In this document: positions 45,005-55,968 of the stretch, in pieces
Layout of the letters: the number at the start of each line of letters is the position of its first letter
How positions within the stretch are numbered: the first letter of the stretch is position 1
NCBI GenBank assembly: GCA_011109175.1
Contig: RDEW01000005.1
Location: 966,903 to 1,030,902, forward strand
Origin: Dicyema japonicum
Taxonomy: Eukaryota > Dicyemida > Rhombozoa > Dicyemidae
Direction of reading: 5' to 3'
Length of the DNA stretch: 64,000 bases
The notes under the pieces: generated by a model
The model's database searches: none
What the model saw: the letters and a program-made list of their open reading frames with translations, nothing else
Told to the model about the DNA's origin: nothing
Translations under genes and position numbers: made by a program

Positions 45005-45715
45005 TTTTTATCAACAAGTTTAAAAACTGAAAGACTGGATGTTTCTTCTCTTGTTTGAGTCAACCCTTTGAGTTCTGCGACACGCCAAATACACCTGAAA
45101 GGATCACTGAGAGCGTCCGCTCTTTGTTGTGACTTTCTGTTAGCCACCGGTTTCCTTCACTTGAACGGACCAGGAGTAAATAATTAAAATCAGACATAAA
45201 ATATCATCAACTTTCATTATTATTATTAAGATCTTTGAAAATAAGTGAAAACGTATGCGTATGTTCAATCGCTGATAATCTAGAAGACTTTGGAAAGTAT
45301 GATGGTGTCATATATTGAACGAAGTCGACGTTTCGCGGCGTTATGATAAGCTTAATGAAGGGATAAAGGATATTTACTCTCGGTCTGATTATGAAGAAAT
45401 TCAAGAGAAGAGTGTGAGCGAAGAAAAGGACTGTGACAATTGGGTTTACTTCCATAGTTGCTCGAAGAGCAAACGAATTAGATAGAGAATATTTTAATTA
45501 GAATTAACCTTTTAAGATAAAATTAAACTTTTTGTTATTAAAAGCACTTTCACAGAACAAAGAACATTGTTAACTAAGGTCCCGTTTGTGCCACACGTTT
45601 TGGAATTTGCTTCACTAGGCGTCTTCATCGGCCTCTGCTTTCAACTTTCATAGTAAAAATATAATTTTATTTAATTATGTTAAAGTTAATTTTTGGATCG
45701 TACAAAATTTAATTT
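45005..45715. other. Mostly unrecognised; possible short coding stretch
   Basis: On the plus strand at about 45330-45480 a readable stretch (YDKLNEGIKDIYSRSDYEEI, CDNWVYFHSCSKSKRI) looks protein-like but has no start, no introns that I could place and no recognised family. Confidence 0.25.
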
Positions 45716-45719
45716 GATT

Positions 45720-46770
45720 CCTTAAATGTTCATTTTTGTTAGAAAAGTTGGTTCTATATGAAATTACTTTTTCCCTAACTCAATCGAATTTCCAACACGG
45801 ATTCTGTTCTGGAAGATCAACCACGACTTTCTTATCAACGCTTTTGCAGTTCATTGCGGTGGCCTCAACACTACCCCAAAACACATGCGGACAACAATGG
45901 TTTTCGATTACATCAACAAGACGTTTGACTCGGTACCGAGGAAACATTTAATTGGAAAAAAACTTTGATTCAAAAATTCCTCCCAAACATGAAGCTATGG
46001 TTGACCATCTTTTATCTGGAAGACGTGAAAGGGTCATCTGTGGTCACCGCAGATCACGATCACGTTTACTACCAAACTGAGTGCCCCAAGGTTCGCCTTT
46101 GTTCCCTACTCTATTCAACCTTTTCCTCCACGACCTGCCAGCAGACATTGACAAGGACTTCCTACTGCTTTCTTATGCTGATGATATTATCATTGCAACA
46201 AGAAGCAGTTCGACATCAGAAGCAGTCTCACTCGCACAGAAGAAAGTGGATTGTGTCCATAATTGGTTGATAGCTAACCGTCTCTCGGTATCGGCTCCAA
46301 AATCAACATGCACTCTATTCACCTCCGACCGTCGGTCCAAAAAGGACCTGAAATCTTCATCGGTCATACTCGGATACCTGTCACAAGAAACCCCTCAATC
46401 CTGGGAGTGACTTACGACAGGCTGCTTAATTTACCTACCGTGCCAAACAAGTCCTCACCAAAAGACGGCAGAAAATGAATGTTGCACGGGCCCCTATCCA
46501 GAAGATCCCAGTGAATATAAATGAAGCAATCGGAATTATATATTGTTAGACAATCGGCCGTGGAATATGCCTCTGTGCATGGAGATTCGCGTTATCAGAG
46601 GCCATTATCCAAAAAACAAACTTACTCCAAAAAACAATCGTATGCTGGGACCACAATGTGGAACAAAAATACCTCCCCTGCTGACAAAGTCTACAACTCG
46701 TAGATGTGGTTCCGGATTTCTCCGCATTTGCGAGGAAGATGGACACCTCAGCCATCACTGTTTCACGCAA
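45720..46770 (+). mobile_element. LINE family A reverse transcriptase copy
   Basis: EKLVLYEITFSLTQSNFQHGFCSG, then a split SxDxxKTFDSVPRKHLIGKK region, LFNLFLHDLPADIDKDF, LLSYADDIIIATRSS and, at the end, GSGFLRICEEDGH, which is the C-terminal motif seen at 2420-2520. Four or more frameshifts. Confidence 0.75.
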
Positions 46771-46779
46771 AAGACAATC

Positions 46780-48140
46780 GGTTGGCAAAGAACATCTCTC
46801 AAACCTAACTCAATATATCGCTGATGGTTTCAACCATTATAATCCTCTCAAACGGACTATCCTTGTATCGATTGACCTAATCAAGGCGTTTGATCGAACA
46901 TCAAGGCGGGTCCTAAGTAACAAAATTTTTGCATCTTGAATTCCTCCACGTTTTTCAGAATTGGCTAACAAATTTCCTCTCTGGAAGAATTTGTCGAGCT
47001 GAAATTATTTCATGTCTATCCCACTACCGACTCCTTTCAAATGGAGTTCTCCGAGGCTCCGTTTTTGTCACCTGCCTTATTTAATCTGCACCCAAGCGAC
47101 ATTCTAAACCAATTCCAAGACACTTTTCCTATTGTTTTGTGGATGTTCAGAACCACTTAAACACTCTTGAAGAGTGGCTTGGAACAAACCACCTATCCCC
47201 CTCTCCATCGAAATCCACCGTCACTGTATTCACGTCCAACCGCCGCCAACTAAATTTTCAACCAATTTTAACAATTCATGGACAATCACTCACCGTTGCG
47301 AAACATCCCAAAATATTTGGAGTTATTGATGACCAACTACTACTAACTTTCTTTAAACATGTGGAGGAATAATGTACAAATGTTTCTCGCAGATCAACAT
47401 ACTTAAAGCTGTGTCAGGCATTCCTTCGGCCAAGAAGCCCTTAACCATCATATATAAACAATTCATTCGAACAGCTGGTCAACCTCTGCCTCACTTACTT
47501 CTATTGACAAGCTATACAAAAAATACAAAGCATCGCGCTCAGGACAATTACTGGATGTCTCAGATCAACTCCTGTGGATCATCTATATTGGGAGTCAAAG
47601 ATCCCTCCAATTGGAGACCATCTGGAAATGAATATCCCTGCAGTTCCTACAGCCTAGAACATCCCTGCCACTTTCCTATGCAAACCGCAAAACAAAAGAA
47701 AAATTATTATGACAACCTGTCTCGAATGCTATCATCCATCCCTTCCAACCCCAATGACAGGAGTCATGAAACAGATACACGATTTTGTTTTACGAAAAGC
47801 ATCCGAAGACTTCGGAGACAATAAAATACTTCAGCTACCCCCTCCTCCAATATTACTAATCAGAATCCTTTCTTCGAGGACGTCCGAGTAAACCTGGCTC
47901 GTCTTGGCTCGTCTATACGATGTGGGCACCACCCATATCTACCAACATACAATATACTCTGTCCTTCTTACAACCTCCACGTGTTGACAACAAATCACCT
48001 ATTTGAATGTCATGAATTGGCACAACGTTCCTCTACAATGCCGGGATTGACCGATCTATAAGAGCGACCAACATCTGCTGCGTCCTACTTGATAGCTGCT
48101 GGCAACCCTACAAGTTAGTGAGGCGGGGTTACTTAACTAA
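46780..48140 (+). mobile_element. LINE family A copy, RT to C-terminus
   Basis: Begins within the RT (SNLTQYIADGFNHYNPLKRT, SIDLIKAFDRTSRRVL), then TLEEWLGTNHLSPSPSKSTV and LTIHGQSLTVAKHPKIFGV. The C-terminal part has RVNLARLGSSIRCGHHPYL and a Cys/His segment CPSYNL...TTNHLFECHEL (about 47960-48010), as in jockey-group elements. It abuts the previous copy. Confidence 0.7.
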
Positions 48141-48279
48141 CTAACCAGTTAAGTTGATAAGCATAGCTATTTATTTAAATAATTAATTAATTAATACGCT
48201 ATGCTAAGATTAAGATTGTCTTAATATCGCAGAGTCATATTGCCTATAGCTTTACCCAGGAATGCTTTTCACATTTTTT

Positions 48280-48428
48280 TAATTTTGTTGCGTATGATTC
48301 CTTTATCCAGATCCGCAGTGAAATGTTCACTAGTGAAGGCGTCACTCGTCAAGCTTCAGCTTGAATGTAAAGCAGCGAGATTCGAACCAAGGAGCATCAG
48401 GCATTTTTCCCAGCACTTATGAAACCCA
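48280..48428 (-). mobile_element. SINE1 copy
   Basis: The reverse complement has a tRNA-like head ending TTGGTTCGAATCTCGCTGCT (box B at about 48385), then CATTCAAGCTGAAGCTTGAC and GAACATTTCACTGCGGATCT, matching the bodies at 12650 and 50400. Confidence 0.65.
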
Positions 48429-48779
48429 GCGGACATATGAACCACTTATTTGAGAACTCTTACGATTTAATATTTTTAGGAGTGTCCAGATTTTTGAAAA
48501 ATGTTGTTTCTAATGATAGGTAAAAAAGTATATAAAAATAGTTGCAAATCAGTGATAGAATTCGTTAATTTGCGGTTAGTTCGATTGGAAAAATAATCCG
48601 TATTAGCAAGTAAACGTCGAAATGTGCTTTAAGAAATTTGAAATTTCCAAGAGTGCGAATGATTACATGCACTTTCACAAGAGCCATTATACTTATAACC
48701 TACTTGTGCTGCGATAGAAGCAATTTAGATGTCAATCTCGTCCATGCGACTCGATTGTTAATTAGAGATCTCAATGAAT

Positions 48780-48915
48780 CCAGGTCATCCCCAGATATGT
48801 TTGGTGAGGAGGTCAACTCCACCCTTAGGATATATCCAATAGTCACGTCCGTTCATATTCGTCATTGTTGGAACCCCTCAAACGTGGTAAAGAAAATAGA
48901 TCCTTTTTAAATTCC
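48780..48915 (-). mobile_element. SINE2 fragment
   Basis: Carries TAGTCACGTCCGTTCATATTC and GGAACCCCTCAAACG, the reverse complement of the SINE2 body end. Truncated at the GGATCC-type body start. Confidence 0.45.
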
Positions 48916-49194
48916 GGAAAATTGGGCATCTCATGGGAAAGGTGAATGAACTAACTCTTCTTGGGATTTGAAAAAGGCACAGAGCAGGACGGAATTCTTA
49001 AATGATTGAGCCAAGAATAAAAGATGAGTTGTTCTGAATGGTGCTGACTCTTAAAGACAAATATATGAAGGCGCTTAACAGGGAGGTATATAAAAAGCAG
49101 GTCGGATTTGCAATAAAACGATACGAAAAGAATATTTTTTATTTTTGCAAAGGAAAACGATTTATTAACAAAAAAAGAAAGATTTAGATAATTA

Positions 49195-49690
49195 ATCCTT
49201 TGCAGACGGGATTTCGTATGCGTTTCCACGTAATGCGGCAATCCCGATTCGTTGTCTTAGCCAGAACGATTCGTGGGGTTCTTTTTTTCGACTTGTAAGT
49301 TTCCCTCCTATTTCTTTCAGAAAGGCCGAAATGAAGGATTTTACGGCTCCTGACGTTTCTATAGCCACTGGTGTGAATAGGTATCGGTCTCTAATGGTTA
49401 AGTACTTCTGGATTTTAGCCAATTCTGCTGCGTTGGCCGCAGATCCAGGTTTATGAGCAGATCTCAGAAGGACCGAAGAGGAGAAGGTATCCACACAAGT
49501 TACATCCAAGACCAATGATTTTCTATGTGAATATGGGGAAAGCGGAATTCCGTCTTGCCTCTTGCTATCTTCACGATCCAGCCAGATAGGCTCCAGTTGA
49601 GCTGGGAAGCATGCTGCCTCGAAGGTTCGCAGAATAACATTATTCAATGTGGTGTGACAAGGTGAGCGACCTGCACTTCTTTTGCAAGAG
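49195..49690 (-). mobile_element. LINE family C C-terminus with restriction-like endonuclease
   Basis: A minus-strand open frame of about 150 residues: RSPCHTTLNNVILRTF (49680-49630), LEPIWLDREDSKRQDGIPLSP, SLVLDVTCVDTFSSSVL, KIQKYLTIRDRYLFTPVAIE and WLRQRIGIAALRGNAYEIPS at the end. It preserves the acidic core (QD...D-V-T) but has RQD in place of RPD. It is the longest intact stretch of this domain here. Confidence 0.8.
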
Positions 49691-49699
49691 AATGAATGT

Positions 49700-50190
49700 A
49701 ATCTTTTTGATGTCAGCAGAAAGCCCTTAGTAAGGAATATTATTGACTAACTCCTTAAATAATAATCTTACGAATATTATCAGCACTCTTCCTATAAGGT
49801 TTTTCAAACTCTCAAAAAATAAAATCCGAAATTTAAAAATTTATGTTGATTTTTCTTAATAATTATGTTTTTTAGTTCTTGTTTGTCATTTACTGTGTTT
49901 TCGTGGTAAACAAAAAAAACAAGATCAAAATAGTACTAGTTTTCTCCTACACAATAGAAACTTAATTTTGAAAACTGTCTCCCGTGGTTAATCGTGTTTT
50001 AACGGTTTTATCCAAGAAACCTGAAAAAATGAAGTTGGTCCTAATAATCCATGTTAAATACACATAACAAATTTTAAAAACCAATTTTTATTAATCGTGG
50101 AAAAAATGTCATGACTTTAACCTTTATAATGGAAACCACTAGATTCAAAAATTATCGAAGCAAATACGTGTGAAAACAGATTTCACTTAT
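49700..50190. other. Intergenic, nothing recognised
   Basis: AT-rich; no supported feature. Confidence 0.35.
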
Positions 50191-50199
50191 TTTTGTTTA

Positions 50200-50345
50200 T
50201 TTATTAAGAAACTCCAGGATCACCAAGATAAAAACATAAAAACCAACTAAAGTGATCCTAGCTTTTAGTGAATCTCGGATTCTCCTTAAACAGTCTACCA
50301 GCAATCTAATCGCTTTCTGGGAGTATTTTCTAGAATTTTTGCAAA
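50200..50345 (-). mobile_element. LINE family A extreme 3' end
   Basis: The minus-strand reading KAIRLLVDCLRRIRDSLKAR followed by IT and GATCACTTTAGTTGG matches the C-terminus and 3' tail of the family (compare 2296-2380). Confidence 0.55.
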
Positions 50346-50670
50346 GGTTGCCGGGCAAGAGGCCCGAAGGTCGCTAGTTCGAATCCTTATACTTTACATT
50401 TCGGTTGAAGGTTCCACGAATCTCCATGCTTTGGCTTGACGCGTGACTCCATCATCAGTGAACAATTCACTGCGTAACCGGATCCTCTATATAGGACATA
50501 CACCCAACAAAAAGAAAACAAAAGTAGTGAAGAGCTCCTCATCGATTCGTTATGATAACTTTTCTTTGCTTAAAATAATGTGTGTGTTCTGCCTGAGGTG
50601 AACGATAGCTGATATGGTTTCTCGGAAAGTGCATTGTTTTTTATATCTATTATGGTGTCTTATTATGGAC
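50340..50670 (+). mobile_element. SINE1 copy with extended 3' part
   Basis: The tRNA-like head ends GGTCGCTAGTTCGAATCC (50371 on), followed by CATTTCGGTTGAAGGTTCCA, CCGGATCCTCTATATAGGAC, CACCCAACAAAAAG and the 3' part GTTCTGCCTGAGGTGAACGA and GAAAGTGCATTG. Confidence 0.7.
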
Positions 50671-50800
50671 TGATCGAGATTCATCCTCATGGATAACTTA
50701 TTCCTTAATGGGTTTTCTGTTGTTTAAATCTTATTTATGTTTTGCGCCAATAAAAACTCAAAATGGCGTTAAAACCACAAAAGAATTGCAATAAAAAGCT

Positions 50801-51222
50801 ATGACCCGCAAATGGTAGGTTTTTTCATTTTTTAGTTATCTCGGACAATCTTTACATTTTGAGTCTAACAGAGGTAATTCTTTGTCTTGATAAAAAATCA
50901 AGACAAGGTTTTATCTCCGTTAACCTCAATGTTTCATCAATTGAACAATTTAGAAAACTCAGCAGAACTGTCGAAATTTCAAGTTATCATTTTTTAAGAT
51001 GCATACACAACACGCGAGGATCAGAAGAGAAGGAAGTATAGAAGCATCTCGGAGGATCACTTGTTTGTCCCATTTTCTGTTGATACGCAAATTGAATTTA
51101 ACATTCTGGTATGCTATATTCATTATTCCTAAAGGTTAATGACTGGAAAAAGTGTTGGAGTGTTATAAGAGTCAGTACAGTTGTGGATACAAAGATGATT
51201 GGTTTTTTATGTTTCTTTTGAT
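50801..51222 (+). CDS. Candidate short-intron gene, product unknown
   Basis: Three GT...AG intervals of 21, 29 and 26 nt (about 50815-50835, 50875-50903, 51111-51136) fall where reading-frame continuity wants them. They join MTRKC, YLGQSLHFESNR, KVLSPLTSMFHQLNNLENSA, KRRKYRSISEDHLFVPFSVD and NDWKKCWSVIRVSTVVDTK. One in-frame TAA remains near 50995; a 16-nt GTTATC...TTTAAG interval covers it but would shift the frame. I do not recognise the protein. The pattern of introns is the main support. Confidence 0.35.
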
Positions 51223-51229
51223 AATTTTT

Positions 51230-52395
51230 GCTATTCTTTTCGACAACCCCCCGACTTAGCTTCTAGTTCCTCACGATCAGGTAGGTAGGATAAATCCTGA
51301 TTAAAGCTCATTAAATAAGATAAATTTGACACGAAAAATATTATAATCCGTAAAAACCAGCTTTGATTAACTTTTATTAAATACACCAAGATGTGCTTAT
51401 AAATGGATTAATTTTCAGTCTTAATTTGACGTTGTAACGAATGTTTTGAATTGCAAAAGTTATTTTGAGAGACAAATCGATAACCGCAAAACGATAATTT
51501 CAGTTAATTTGACACTAATTGGATAGTTATGTGTACTCGATCAAGAGAACTTTGACATTTTTTATTCGACCGATTCAAAATTGATCACACTTGAATAGAA
51601 TACACCAATCATATGATTAATGTCCTTACTCGAACAATATAAAAGGAATCTGCTGATAGAACTGTACTACACCCTTTCAGCAAAATCTTAAAAGGTGCTG
51701 GGACCGACTCCAGACATTTCCATAGAAATCGGTTGAACGAAAGCCTGTACGTCAGCTCCTTATATCACCTGCTCTTAATATCTTAGGTTCCAGAAACCTC
51801 AGATCTTGCACGTGTATGACCTCAGATCCCACACGTGCGATTAAGGTGTCTATGCATGTGGATATTAATTAATAAATATAATTTTAACGTTTTATTTATT
51901 TATAATAATTAAAGTGATTTAGTGATCAATTAATGAATATTTTTATATTCTCATTCGTTCCCCCCACCCCCATCCATAAAAGATTCTCAACGATTTTGCT
52001 TGCTTGGAGTTGTTTGAAAAATGTTTAAAGTCATCGATCCAGCACCTCCGTGTCTGCCTGTCGTCTGGAGCTTTTCTAGAGCATTCTGCCATTATTAAGC
52101 GGAGAATTAGGAAAGGCTTCTGGAATAGTATTTTTTTAGGTTGAGTGCTGGAATGACGAAAGGGCCTAAACGAAGTTGTCAGAAGGACTATGGATGCAGA
52201 ATCATAAAACTTTTTCCTTAGGCACTAATTTACTACAATAAAAATGGAAAAGTAGTTTATTATTTTCTGCAACTAGCACATTTAGTTAACAGATAATTGG
52301 GACTAATTTATCCTCTCAGTTTGTCTATTTTAGGAAAATTGATTAAAAATCAGGTTTAGTCATTGCATCATAAAATTAATATCAAAATAGGATTT
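51230..52395. other. Intergenic, nothing recognised
   Basis: Long AT-rich stretch. A direct repeat-like pair ATCTTGCACGTGTATGACC / ATCCCACACGTGCGATTAA occurs at about 51807-51845. No coding region supported. Confidence 0.35.
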
Positions 52396-52404
52396 AAAAA
52401 ATAA

Positions 52405-53002
52405 TCATTAATAAGGTAAAATCAAGGTTATTTTAACCACCTGATTATGATTATGCCGACCTTTAACTTTGATATAGTTAATTTTATTTTCATTTTGGAA
52501 AATAATTTTTATACCTATTCTAACTTGGGGACCAATCAAGTGAAAACCATCAGTCTTAAGTGTCATTGAGAATCTTCTTGGAGTAGGAATGTCCCAAAGG
52601 AATAGATCGAACTCAACTCTGAACTCTCCATCAAAAATAGACACCAAAGCGGATAATTTATTGACGGAAAATTAGTTGTACACCCAAAAGGTGTTATTGG
52701 ACTTATATAGAAAGAGAGCCTAGCGGCAATGATTAGGCATCCGCATATTATATTCGGCACATTGCTCTCCCAAGGAAATAAAAATACAGTCTTTATTTTC
52801 ACACCGCACTGAGGATAATTTTTAGGTTTTCTTGCAACTTTGAGGAGAATTTGTCTGCTTCTTCATAGGCGGAGATCCAACAGTAGACGGTCAAACCTCT
52901 CGAATCAGCTTCTTTTAATCTAAAATTTAGAATTTCATGTGGACAATTCTCAAATCCGCCTGTTTCTCGAATTCGCTCTTCAGTAATATTGAAAAAATTC
53001 AT
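52405..53002 (-). CDS. Candidate gene, product unknown
   Basis: ATG at 53002 opens 67 codons (ERIRETGGFENCPHEILNFR, ADKFSSKLQENLKIIL). Downstream frames on the same strand are also protein-like: ICGCLIIAARLSFYISPITP (52800-52690) and FDGEFRVEFDLFLWDIPTPR followed by MTLKTDGFHLIGPQVRIGIK (52640-52500), stopping at 52408. I could not find a set of canonical short introns that joins all three; a 38-nt interval near 52800 would join the first two. Function unknown, and a retroelement origin is possible though no RT or endonuclease motif is visible. Confidence 0.35.
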
Positions 53003-53039
53003 TTAATTGTAAGTTAAATGAATTATATTTTAATTACAC

Positions 53040-53425
53040 GCTAAATTGTGTTTTTGAGATGCGTGGTTGTGTTAGACTTTTTATTTCTTGTCAAACAGAT
53101 CCCACCCGTGAGGAGACGAGTCCTTCTGACACGAAACAGTTGTTAAAAGGGATCTTTCTCCCTGACCAAATCCTCTGATGAAGATTGCATTATGAAAACT
53201 ATTCCGCTAAAGAATGAAGTAATATCCACGACGATAGGACGTGGGACAAAAAATGGAAGAGGGCGGACCTACATCCCCACTTCTCTTCGGAAGCGGAAGC
53301 CTGTAGTGAAGTATTGGAAGATGGATTTGGTCGGCACGAGCAGATGTTCTCTTTGGTTCTTTCCTTGGATTAGTTAGTTATGACTGTTTGTGTTGGACTT
53401 ACAATGGTAATCCTGGGTTAATAAT
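53040..53425 (+). mobile_element. SINE3-like repeat
   Basis: Shares GACGAGTCCTTCTG and CCCTGACCAAATCCTCTGAT...ATGAAAACTATTCCGC...AAGAATGAAGT with 28785-29015. The end (TTAGTTATGACTG ... GGTAATCCTGGGTTAATAAT) resembles the SINE2/LINE A tail type. Confidence 0.5.
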
Positions 53426-53439
53426 AATCAACGAAAGAA

Positions 53440-53965
53440 TTCAATTCTTCGCTATCTGAAAACCCGTCAGTGATCCAGGATTTTTTCTTCCAGATAGAAA
53501 AAGACAACTTCTCCCAGAACTATTAACGACCTTAAATTAAAATCCGACCTTTTGAATAGGGCTGACATAAAAACATTAAAACAACAGGAATTCCAACACT
53601 AACACGGATTAACCTAACAGAGTCAAGTGGAGAAATTCTTCAGATTCTATAATAATCGCAAAGGTTCTTGGCGGATTTAAAAATAAACGATATAATCGAA
53701 AAGATTGAGGCAAGAGAAAATGGTCGGAATGTAAATGATGAATCCCCCATAAAACTGTTGAGAGAATTACTTTCTTTGCTTGGAATGAATTAACTACTAC
53801 AACTATTAGAACTTGTTTTCGGCATTCACAGTGGATAAAGATCCAGAAATTGACACAGTGTCTAAGAACTATGATGATAATTATGAAGAAATAATTAAAA
53901 ATTTTGAAATTAATGATCCAATTCTTTTGGCAAACTTCTTGATTATTGCTGTACTGAAAATGTAG
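53440..53965 (+). CDS. Candidate coding region, product unknown
   Basis: Open segments that look protein-coding: LKLKSDLLNRADIKTLKQQE (about 53535), DLKINDIIEKIEARENGRNV and SPIKLLRELLSLLGMN (53680-53790), and DPEIDTVSKNYDDNYEEII followed by INDPILLANFLIIAVLKM and a stop (53838-53964). Joins between them are not resolved. No family recognised; could be a decayed gene. Confidence 0.25.
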
Positions 53966-54610
53966 ATCTACAGTAATCCCCCATTAGTCAGAACTTCAAT
54001 AATCTGAATTTTTTGATGAGTCAGCAAAATTTTACGAGGATTCAATACAAACAGGCTCTTAAAAACCGAGAAAGAAATTAAAGTAAACAACTAATTAAAT
54101 GTATCCAGTTTCCACTTCTACTGAAACAAAGTCCATCCGAAATCAACATAAAGGGTAAAAGACGTCCATACTTGCAGTTGTGGAAACCCCTCCAGTGGAG
54201 TGGGGGAGAGCAAATGATCCTTTTTCGTGCCAGCCAGGCACTGGGAACCACTTAGACAGGTTGATCACTCTAATACACTTTCAGAAATTCTTCAAAATCG
54301 TGAAAAATAAAAAAACTGTGAAACTATGATAAACAAGTCAAGACAGTGGTGAAGATCATCATCAACTTGATTTAATGGATTTCAAGGATGGATGCAATCA
54401 ATGGTTTTATTACTGAAGATATCATCATTTCAAAAGCCAAAGTATTTAGTAAAAACTTGGAGTCAATGATCTTGAATTTAGTAAAGACTACACAGATTTA
54501 AAGGAAGATTTAATCTTAAACTAAAAGTTCCATCACTATGGTATCTCACGCATGGAATAAAGTAAAAAAAAGGCACAATAAAAATTGTTTCAATTGGATT
54601 AACGAGAAGA
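53966..54610 (+). mobile_element. pogo/Tigger-like DNA transposon remnant
   Basis: The left end CTACAGTAATCCCCCATTAG...AATAATCTGAATTTT resembles Tigger-type terminal repeats (CAGT...CCGAA). Further in (54370-54540), a reading IIISKAKVFSKNLGVNDLEFS with WF before it and DFK/FK motifs around resembles the CENP-B/Tc5 helix-turn-helix of pogo-family transposases. It is split by the SINE2 copy at 54075-54300 and cut by a LINE A piece at about 54610. Confidence 0.4.
54075..54300 (-). mobile_element. SINE2 copy, long form
   Basis: The reverse complement of 25210-25410: AAAGTAAACAACTAATTAAA, TGTATCCAGTTTCCACTTCT, GTCCATCCGAAATCAACATAA, GGAAACCCCTCCAGTGGAGT and ATCCTTTTTCGTGCCAGCC are all shared. Confidence 0.75.
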
Positions 54611-54614
54611 TCTC

Positions 54615-54970
54615 ATATCAGACAGTATTGACAATTTGATTATCCTTAGTGGTCCAAGTTAAACACACTAGGACCCTGTCCCAGTGGGGTGACTACCTTA
54701 CCTCATCGGACATCTCTCCTTATGTTTTTTCTCTTCCGACTGTCATCTCTTGGGACGCTATATGACTTACGTACCAACCATAACCCAATCATCCTAAGAA
54801 TTCAACGAAGACTTAAGTTAATTCATAAACAAAAAATTATCATCAACTTTTCATGAGCAGTCTAGCACGCCTTCACGTACTTCATTGAACAACACCTTTA
54901 CAGTTTCCGGATAGATGATTTCCGTTTGTTTGACATAGCTGTCAGGGACTTGATGAAATAATTAAAAAAT
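54615..54970 (+). mobile_element. LINE family A endonuclease fragment
   Basis: DNA closely parallels 40220-40560: ATTGACAATTTGATTATCCT, GGACCCTGTCCCAGTGGGGT and CAACCATAACCCAATCATCCT (the DHNPI motif). Same subfamily as the copy at 38330-42135. Confidence 0.65.
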
Positions 54971-55139
54971 CATATAAAACATTTAAGACACAGCACACAA
55001 AGGTGAGTGAATAACAGTGTAAAAGCACCTCTTCTATTGAAATATGGAAATCTATAAGGAAGTTCAAGAAGTGATCTTCACATTTAAACCTACAACATGT
55101 CCCAGCCCCAAATCCCAATGACCTTATCAAGTGCTACGT

Positions 55140-55620
55140 GAAAATTAGCCATGAACCCTATTTAAAGATCAGGATATTCACCGTGAATAATAATTAAACG
55201 CGCCAGAATAATTCTCATTACATTCGTCGTCAGGAAAATTAATAATTAATCCTCCCGATTCATGAGCATAAACACGTATGACAATTCGCGACGGAAATAT
55301 ATTTATTTTATTGATAAACGGAAAGAAGATCGTAATGAAAAAAATCTTTGATTCAATCTTACAATTCTCGGATTTGCAACCAAAATAATATGACAACCAA
55401 ACCCACACGAAAAGACTACAGAAACTAATTTTTTCGTCACGAGAACCCGTCTGCTAATTATAGGAATCGGGATCACATAACCGTTTGACTTTATTTTGTC
55501 TTTCTCCGTGACCCAGAGCTTCTAAATAAATGAACCGAAAAATTCATCTTGTGTATACTTTTTACTAATGATCAATTTTTTAATATCCTCGGATATATCT
55601 AAAACAGGTTTTATTCAATT
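55140..55620. other. Intergenic, nothing recognised
   Basis: No supported feature. Confidence 0.35.
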
Positions 55621-55624
55621 GGAG

Positions 55625-55870
55625 TGTGACGTATCCTTTCCGAGCATCACGTCAATCCATATCCGGATTTGTGGAAACCTTCGAGTGGGGAAGAGTGGAC
55701 CATTTTTAGATGCCGTCCAGTCACTGAGCGTCTCTTGAATTAAATGCATCCAATGAAGCATCTTAAGAATTGAAGGCAAAAAACAGAAAGGAAACCCTTC
55801 GACTAAATAAGTAGCGGTGCGAAATTCGAACGGATAGCTTAATCGACAGAGGACTGCCAACTAGTTACCC
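55625..55870 (-). mobile_element. SINE2 copy
   Basis: The reverse complement shows a tRNA-like head (AACTAGTTGGCAGTCCTCTG ... ATCCGTTCGAATTTCGCACC, box B at about 55828), then TTAGTCGAAGGGTTTCCTTT, GCTTCATTGGATGCATTTAA and GAGACGCTCAGTGACTGGAC. Confidence 0.65.
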
Positions 55871-55968
55871 TAAAATGCAAAACTTAATACTAAAACATTA
55901 ATTAAAAATTAAGTTAAAAATCAAATAATTATTTTAGTGGTTCAATAAATTTAAATTTGATTTAGTCA

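Noticed and set aside
51800-51850. Regulatory palindromes around CACGTG
   Set aside because: Two E-box-like sites in a short imperfect direct repeat, with no gene nearby to regulate.
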